Source: an uncultured Slackia sp. (GTDB lineage Bacteria > Actinomycetota > Coriobacteriia > Coriobacteriales > Eggerthellaceae). From it: a stretch of DNA of 8,105 nucleotides. Position 1 is the first letter of the stretch; every line of letters starts with the position of its first letter. The notes below the pieces were generated by a model that ran no database searches, was not told the DNA's origin, and worked only from the letters and a program-made list of their open reading frames with translations. The translations under genes were made by a program, and so were the position numbers. This document shows positions 5,688 to 8,105 of this stretch, in pieces. Where the stretch lies: NCBI GenBank assembly GCA_900553775.1, contig USEZ01000086.1, positions 1 to 8,105 of the forward strand. Reading direction: 5' to 3'.

Positions 5688-6938
5688 ATGCGCGAAACAG
5701 GATACCGCGCCTTTCTTTCCACTCGTCATGTGCCGAGCATCGTCATCGCCATGACATTCGCCCGCCTTCCCATGGGCGTGGTCACGCTTATCCTGGTGCT
5801 GTTCGTGAACACGCATTACGGCGCCGCCGTTTCAGGCATGGCCACGGCGGCCTTCACGGCGGGCGTTGCCTGCTTCGGCCCCGTGTTCGGCCGCATGGTG
5901 GACAAGGGGCGCGGCCCGGCAACCCTGCGCATCCTGGGCGTGGCGGAGCTTGCCGCCGTCATCGCGCTGGTGACCATGGTGTCGATGCAGGCGCATCCCG
6001 CGGCCACGGTTGCCTGCTCGTTCGCCGCAGGGGCCCTTACCCCTCCCATCGCAGGAGCGACCAGGTCGCTTTGGCCTTCCATGCTGGATATAGGCCTGAT
6101 TTCGACCGCCTACAATTTCGAAGTACTCGTGGTAGACCTCATCTATGTCGGCGGGCCTTTGGCCGCCAGTCTTTTCATCGCGGCAGGCGTGCCCGAATGG
6201 GGGCTCGTCGCCGCCACCGTGGGCTGCACCGCAGGCTCTCTCGTGCTCGCCTCGCTCGAACCCATCAAGCGGCACGCGCAACGCAACAAAGAGCGGGCAA
6301 GCCGCACGGAAGAGTCGCACGCGATGCAGAAGCGGCCCGCGCTCATGACCCTTGCCATCGGATTGCTTTTGGCGGTCTGCCTGGGAAAGATGTGCTATTC
6401 GGGCTGGCTCGAAGCGCTCATACCGCTGTTCTATTCCAACCAGGGGACGGCCATTCTGGGCTCGGCCGCCATTTCGGCCTGGTCGGTCGGGGCCGTTTTC
6501 GGCGTAGTGCTGTTCAATCGGTTCCAGCCTTCGCCGCGCACGCTGGCAACCCGCAAACAGCTTCCTGTGTTCGCCGCGGTCTTTTTCGTCGCGACGCTTT
6601 CGACCCCCGTCGCCGACGGATTCGCCGCCATGTGCGCCGTCATGTTCGTCATCGGCATGGCGGGCGCGCCGTGCGATAACCTGTACTATCAGATCAGCGG
6701 CTCGCTCGCCCCCGAAGAGCGGCAGGCCGAGATGTTCTCGTGGCTCAACACCGCCACCAGCGTGGGCGTATCGGCAGGCGCGTTTTTCGCGGGCGTCGCC
6801 GTCGAAAGCGCCGGCTTCGATGCCGCCTTCCTCCTGCCTTCGCTTTGCTCGTTCGCCTCGTTCGCGCTCGCCCTTGCGCTGGCCGCGCGGATCGCGGCAT
6901 CGACGAGAAAGCATGCGGGCGACGATCGTCCGAAATAA
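5688..6938 (+). CDS. Major facilitator superfamily transporter
   Basis: This is a 416-residue inner-membrane protein of typical MFS length with about twelve hydrophobic helices split into two halves. The halves are joined by a charged cytoplasmic loop (around residues 207-230, rich in R, K and E). The loop between helices 2 and 3 carries the MFS motif A form GRMVDKGRGPATLR (68-81), with the conserved Gly, Asp and basic residues. Proton-coupled efflux or uptake of a small molecule is the family role; no substrate can be assigned. The ATG is preceded by AAGGAG with 6-nt spacing, and a -10 box lies about 48 nt upstream of the ATG. It appears to be a single-gene unit separated by about 300 nt from the LuxR gene and 257 nt from the next gene. 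The end holds CGGCGGCCGCCG (6940-6951), a perfect palindrome with no room for a loop and no T-run, so no clear terminator is seen. Confidence 0.9.
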   Translation: MRETGYRAFLSTRHVPSIVIAMTFARLPMGVVTLILVLFVNTHYGAAVSGMATAAFTAGVACFGPVFGRMVDKGRGPATLRILGVAELAAVIALVTMVSMQAHPAATVACSFAAGALTPPIAGATRSLWPSMLDIGLISTAYNFEVLVVDLIYVGGPLAASLFIAAGVPEWGLVAATVGCTAGSLVLASLEPIKRHAQRNKERASRTEESHAMQKRPALMTLAIGLLLAVCLGKMCYSGWLEALIPLFYSNQGTAILGSAAISAWSVGAVFGVVLFNRFQPSPRTLATRKQLPVFAAVFFVATLSTPVADGFAAMCAVMFVIGMAGAPCDNLYYQISGSLAPEERQAEMFSWLNTATSVGVSAGAFFAGVAVESAGFDAAFLLPSLCSFASFALALALAARIAASTRKHAGDDRPK

Positions 6939-7044
6939 ACGGCGGCCGCCGAAACCGCGAAGCGTCCCCCGATCCGACGGCGGAGTGCGCCGATAAACCC
7001 GAAATACCTGGCATCCGGCGATAGCCGCACCCCGCGCACGCCCG

Positions 7045-7050
7045 TATAAT
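7045..7050 (+). promoter_or_regulatory. Consensus -10 box upstream of the GNAT gene
   Basis: TATAAT at 7045-7050 lies in the string GCCCGTATAATG (7040-7051), identical to that upstream of the MFS gene. CTCGCC follows both copies at slightly different distances (5643-5648 and 7055-7060). If used, it gives a leader of about 139 nt before the GNAT start at 7196. No good -35 hexamer is visible. Confidence 0.5.
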
Positions 7051-7184
7051 GCCGCTCGCCATGAAAAACGACGGCGGGAAACGCAGGCACGCCGCAGCGC
7101 AACGCGACCCCGATACGAAATACGGCGCGAAACGCCCCTCCTGTTGCGCTTTCGCCCCCCGCATGCCCGCCGATACCGCGATTC

Positions 7185-7190
7185 GAGGAG
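7185..7190 (+). promoter_or_regulatory. Ribosome binding site deciding the GNAT start
   Basis: GAGGAG ends 5 nt before the ATG at 7196. The in-frame ATGs at 7049 (overlapping the -10 box) and 7061 have no Shine-Dalgarno sequence and would add basic, low-complexity residues unlike a GNAT N-terminus. Confidence 0.75.
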
Positions 7191-7195
7191 TCCGC

Positions 7196-7759
7196 ATGCT
7201 TCAAATCAAAAAAGTGCCCCTGTTCGGCACGCGCGCACGATGCGTCAAGCAGCTGTACCAGGAAGCGTTTCCCGTCGAACAGCGCGTGCCGTTCTGGTCG
7301 CTGCGTCTGCGCTCGGGCATGAACGGCATGGAGCTTTCCGCCTATTACGACGAAGACGTCTTCTGCGGATTCGTGAACCTTGTCGCGTCGGATGACGCCG
7401 TTTACGTCTATTACCTGGCCGTCGACGCCGAGCGACGCGGAAAAGGCTACGGCGCGATGATCCTCGACGATTTGAGGCGGCGCTATGCGGGAAAAACCAT
7501 CGCGCTCGATATCGAGGCGACCGATCCGGCCGCCGACAATCCGCGACAGCGTGCCGCGCGGCGGGCGTTCTACCTGGACAACGGATTCGTATCGTCCGGC
7601 TACGGATTCAAAGACGGCGGGCTTTTCGAAGTGCTCGTCTGCGGCGAAAAGCTCGCGGGCCCGGGCGCGTACGCATCGCTGATCGACCGGCTCGCCTTCG
7701 GCTTGACGAGCACCGTGGTGCGCCCCATGAAAGAAATCAAGCACCCCAGGAAACGTTAG
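7196..7759 (+). CDS. GNAT-family N-acetyltransferase
   Basis: This is a 187-residue cytoplasmic enzyme expected to transfer an acetyl group from acetyl-CoA to an amine on a small molecule or protein. The core shows the acetyl-CoA loop of motif A, YVYYLAVDAERRGKGYGAMIL, with R81-x-x-G84-x-G86. It also has the later FYLDNGF segment (125-131) that commonly follows in GNAT enzymes. The N-terminal part (LYQEAFPVEQRVPFWSL) resembles the region preceding the core in uncharacterised bacterial GNATs. The length is at the upper end of a single-domain GNAT, with a basic tail (HPRKR). The reading frame is open for 49 codons upstream of the chosen start, but the ribosome site at 7185-7190 sets the start. 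It appears monocistronic and ends at a bidirectional terminator. The substrate is unknown. Confidence 0.88.
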   Translation: MLQIKKVPLFGTRARCVKQLYQEAFPVEQRVPFWSLRLRSGMNGMELSAYYDEDVFCGFVNLVASDDAVYVYYLAVDAERRGKGYGAMILDDLRRRYAGKTIALDIEATDPAADNPRQRAARRAFYLDNGFVSSGYGFKDGGLFEVLVCGEKLAGPGAYASLIDRLAFGLTSTVVRPMKEIKHPRKR

Positions 7760-7780
7760 GGCGAAGATGCACGCATAAGA

Positions 7781-7811
7781 AAACGGCACGGCTATACAAG
7801 CCGTGCCGTTT
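7781..7811. terminator. Bidirectional intrinsic terminator
   Basis: AAACGGCACGGC (7781-7792) pairs perfectly over 12 bp with GCCGTGCCGTTT (7800-7811) around a 7-nt loop. On the minus strand the stem runs into TTTTCTTAT, a good U-tract ending the ABC permease transcript. On the plus strand the arm ends in TTT followed by GAAGTTT, weaker but adequate for the GNAT transcript. It lies between convergent genes. Confidence 0.88.
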
Positions 7812-7839
7812 GAAGTTTACGGCCCGTATCATGGACCGT

Positions 7840-8105
7840 CTATGCGCGCCTTTGCGACCCCTTCCAACGCGTCAAACGGCGCTCGACGATTTCGAACGCC
7901 TCATAAAGCACCACGCCCAAAAACGCCATGGCGATGATGCCCGCGAACATCTTCGGATACGCCAGAAGCGCCCAGGCGTCCACGATGAAGTAGCCCAGAC
8001 CGGTCGACCCCGCCAGGCTCTCCGCGAAAAACAGGATGGCCACCGCCGTGCCGCTCGAAATGCGCAACGCCGTGAACAGCTCGGGCAGCGTGGCGGGAAC
8101 GATGA
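7840..8105 (-). CDS. SsuC/TauC-type ABC transporter permease, C-terminal part
   Basis: The visible 87 residues are the C-terminal end of an integral membrane permease of the nitrate/sulfonate/taurine ABC importer family; the N-terminal part lies beyond the window edge. The segment begins VPATLPELFTALRISSGTA, matching the cytoplasmic EAA-type loop that contacts the ATPase. It continues with the family-typical GLGYFIVDAW and a last helix around GIIAMAFLGVVLYEAF, then a basic cytoplasmic tail (ERRLTRWKGSQRR). An internal TTG at 8067 is not a start because homology continues upstream of it. It is the last gene of its transcript, followed by a strong terminator. The ATPase and binding protein genes would be expected upstream, outside the window. 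The substrate (sulfonate, taurine, thiamine precursor or other) cannot be told from this fragment. Confidence 0.88.
   Translation of the reverse strand, partial: IVPATLPELFTALRISSGTAVAILFFAESLAGSTGLGYFIVDAWALLAYPKMFAGIIAMAFLGVVLYEAFEIVERRLTRWKGSQRRA

Noticed and set aside
5639..6679. Plus-strand open frame starting near the -10 box and overlapping the MFS gene
   Set aside because: Its composition is Arg/His-rich, and the MFS frame has a clear ribosome site and membrane helices; this is a shadow.
6940..6951. CGGCGGCCGCCG palindrome after the MFS stop
   Set aside because: It is a perfect palindrome but has no loop and no T-run, so it is unlikely to terminate transcription; simple GC-rich symmetry explains it.
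6689..7789. Minus-strand open frame antisense to the MFS end and the GNAT gene
   Set aside because: It shadows two supported genes and shows no domain of its own.
1..8105. CRISPR arrays, tRNA or rRNA genes, insertion sequences, transposases
   Set aside because: No regularly spaced repeats, cloverleaf or rRNA-like segments, transposase motifs or terminal inverted repeats were recognised; the only long repeat is the LuxR-tail pair.

Overview
The window reads as a GC-rich bacterial chromosome segment. Its gene families point to the Eggerthellaceae (class Coriobacteriia, anaerobic gut Actinomycetota). The main clue is a Tat-exported flavoprotein reductase divergently paired with a many-pass membrane protein ending in a LuxR-type HTH, a combination typical of that family. 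The family assignment is inference from gene content; no rRNA or other marker gene is present.

Layout, left to right. (1) 1-600, plus: an OmpR/PhoB-type response regulator whose first ~30 residues lie outside the window. (2) 601-822: a 222-nt gap with a perfect 10-bp hairpin just after the stop and no gene. (3) 823-1860, plus: a sensor histidine kinase with almost no extracytoplasmic loop, probably starting at TTG. (4) 1861-2085: a gap holding a decayed copy of the 3' end of a LuxR regulator (1881-1928, with its hairpin to 1951), a strong terminator hairpin (1973-2013) and a small hairpin (2051-2077). (5) 2086-3753, minus: a Tat-signal, lipobox-bearing FAD reductase of the fumarate/urocanate reductase superfamily. 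(6) 3754-3938: a divergent control region with a 17-bp imperfect dyad. (7) 3939-5390, plus: the membrane LuxR-type regulator. (8) 5391-5687: a gap with a terminator-like hairpin, a long imperfect hairpin and a consensus -10 box. (9) 5688-6938, plus: an MFS transporter. (10) 6939-7195: a leader with a second TATAAT in the same 12-nt context. (11) 7196-7759, plus: a GNAT acetyltransferase. (12) 7781-7811: a bidirectional terminator. (13) 7840-8105, minus: the C-terminal end of an SsuC/TauC-type ABC permease.

How the genes may work together. The first two genes form a two-component system. The reductase and the divergent membrane LuxR protein look like a sensor-regulator plus respiratory reductase module: the regulator probably senses a compound at the membrane and controls the reductase. 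The MFS, GNAT and ABC permease genes look like separate units with no visible link to the reductase.

The most unusual observation is that the last ~48 nt of the LuxR gene, including its stop and trailing hairpin, occur again in the same orientation at ~1881-1950. The reductase/regulator pair is therefore bracketed by direct repeats, which suggests it arrived, was duplicated, or could be lost by recombination between LuxR gene tails.
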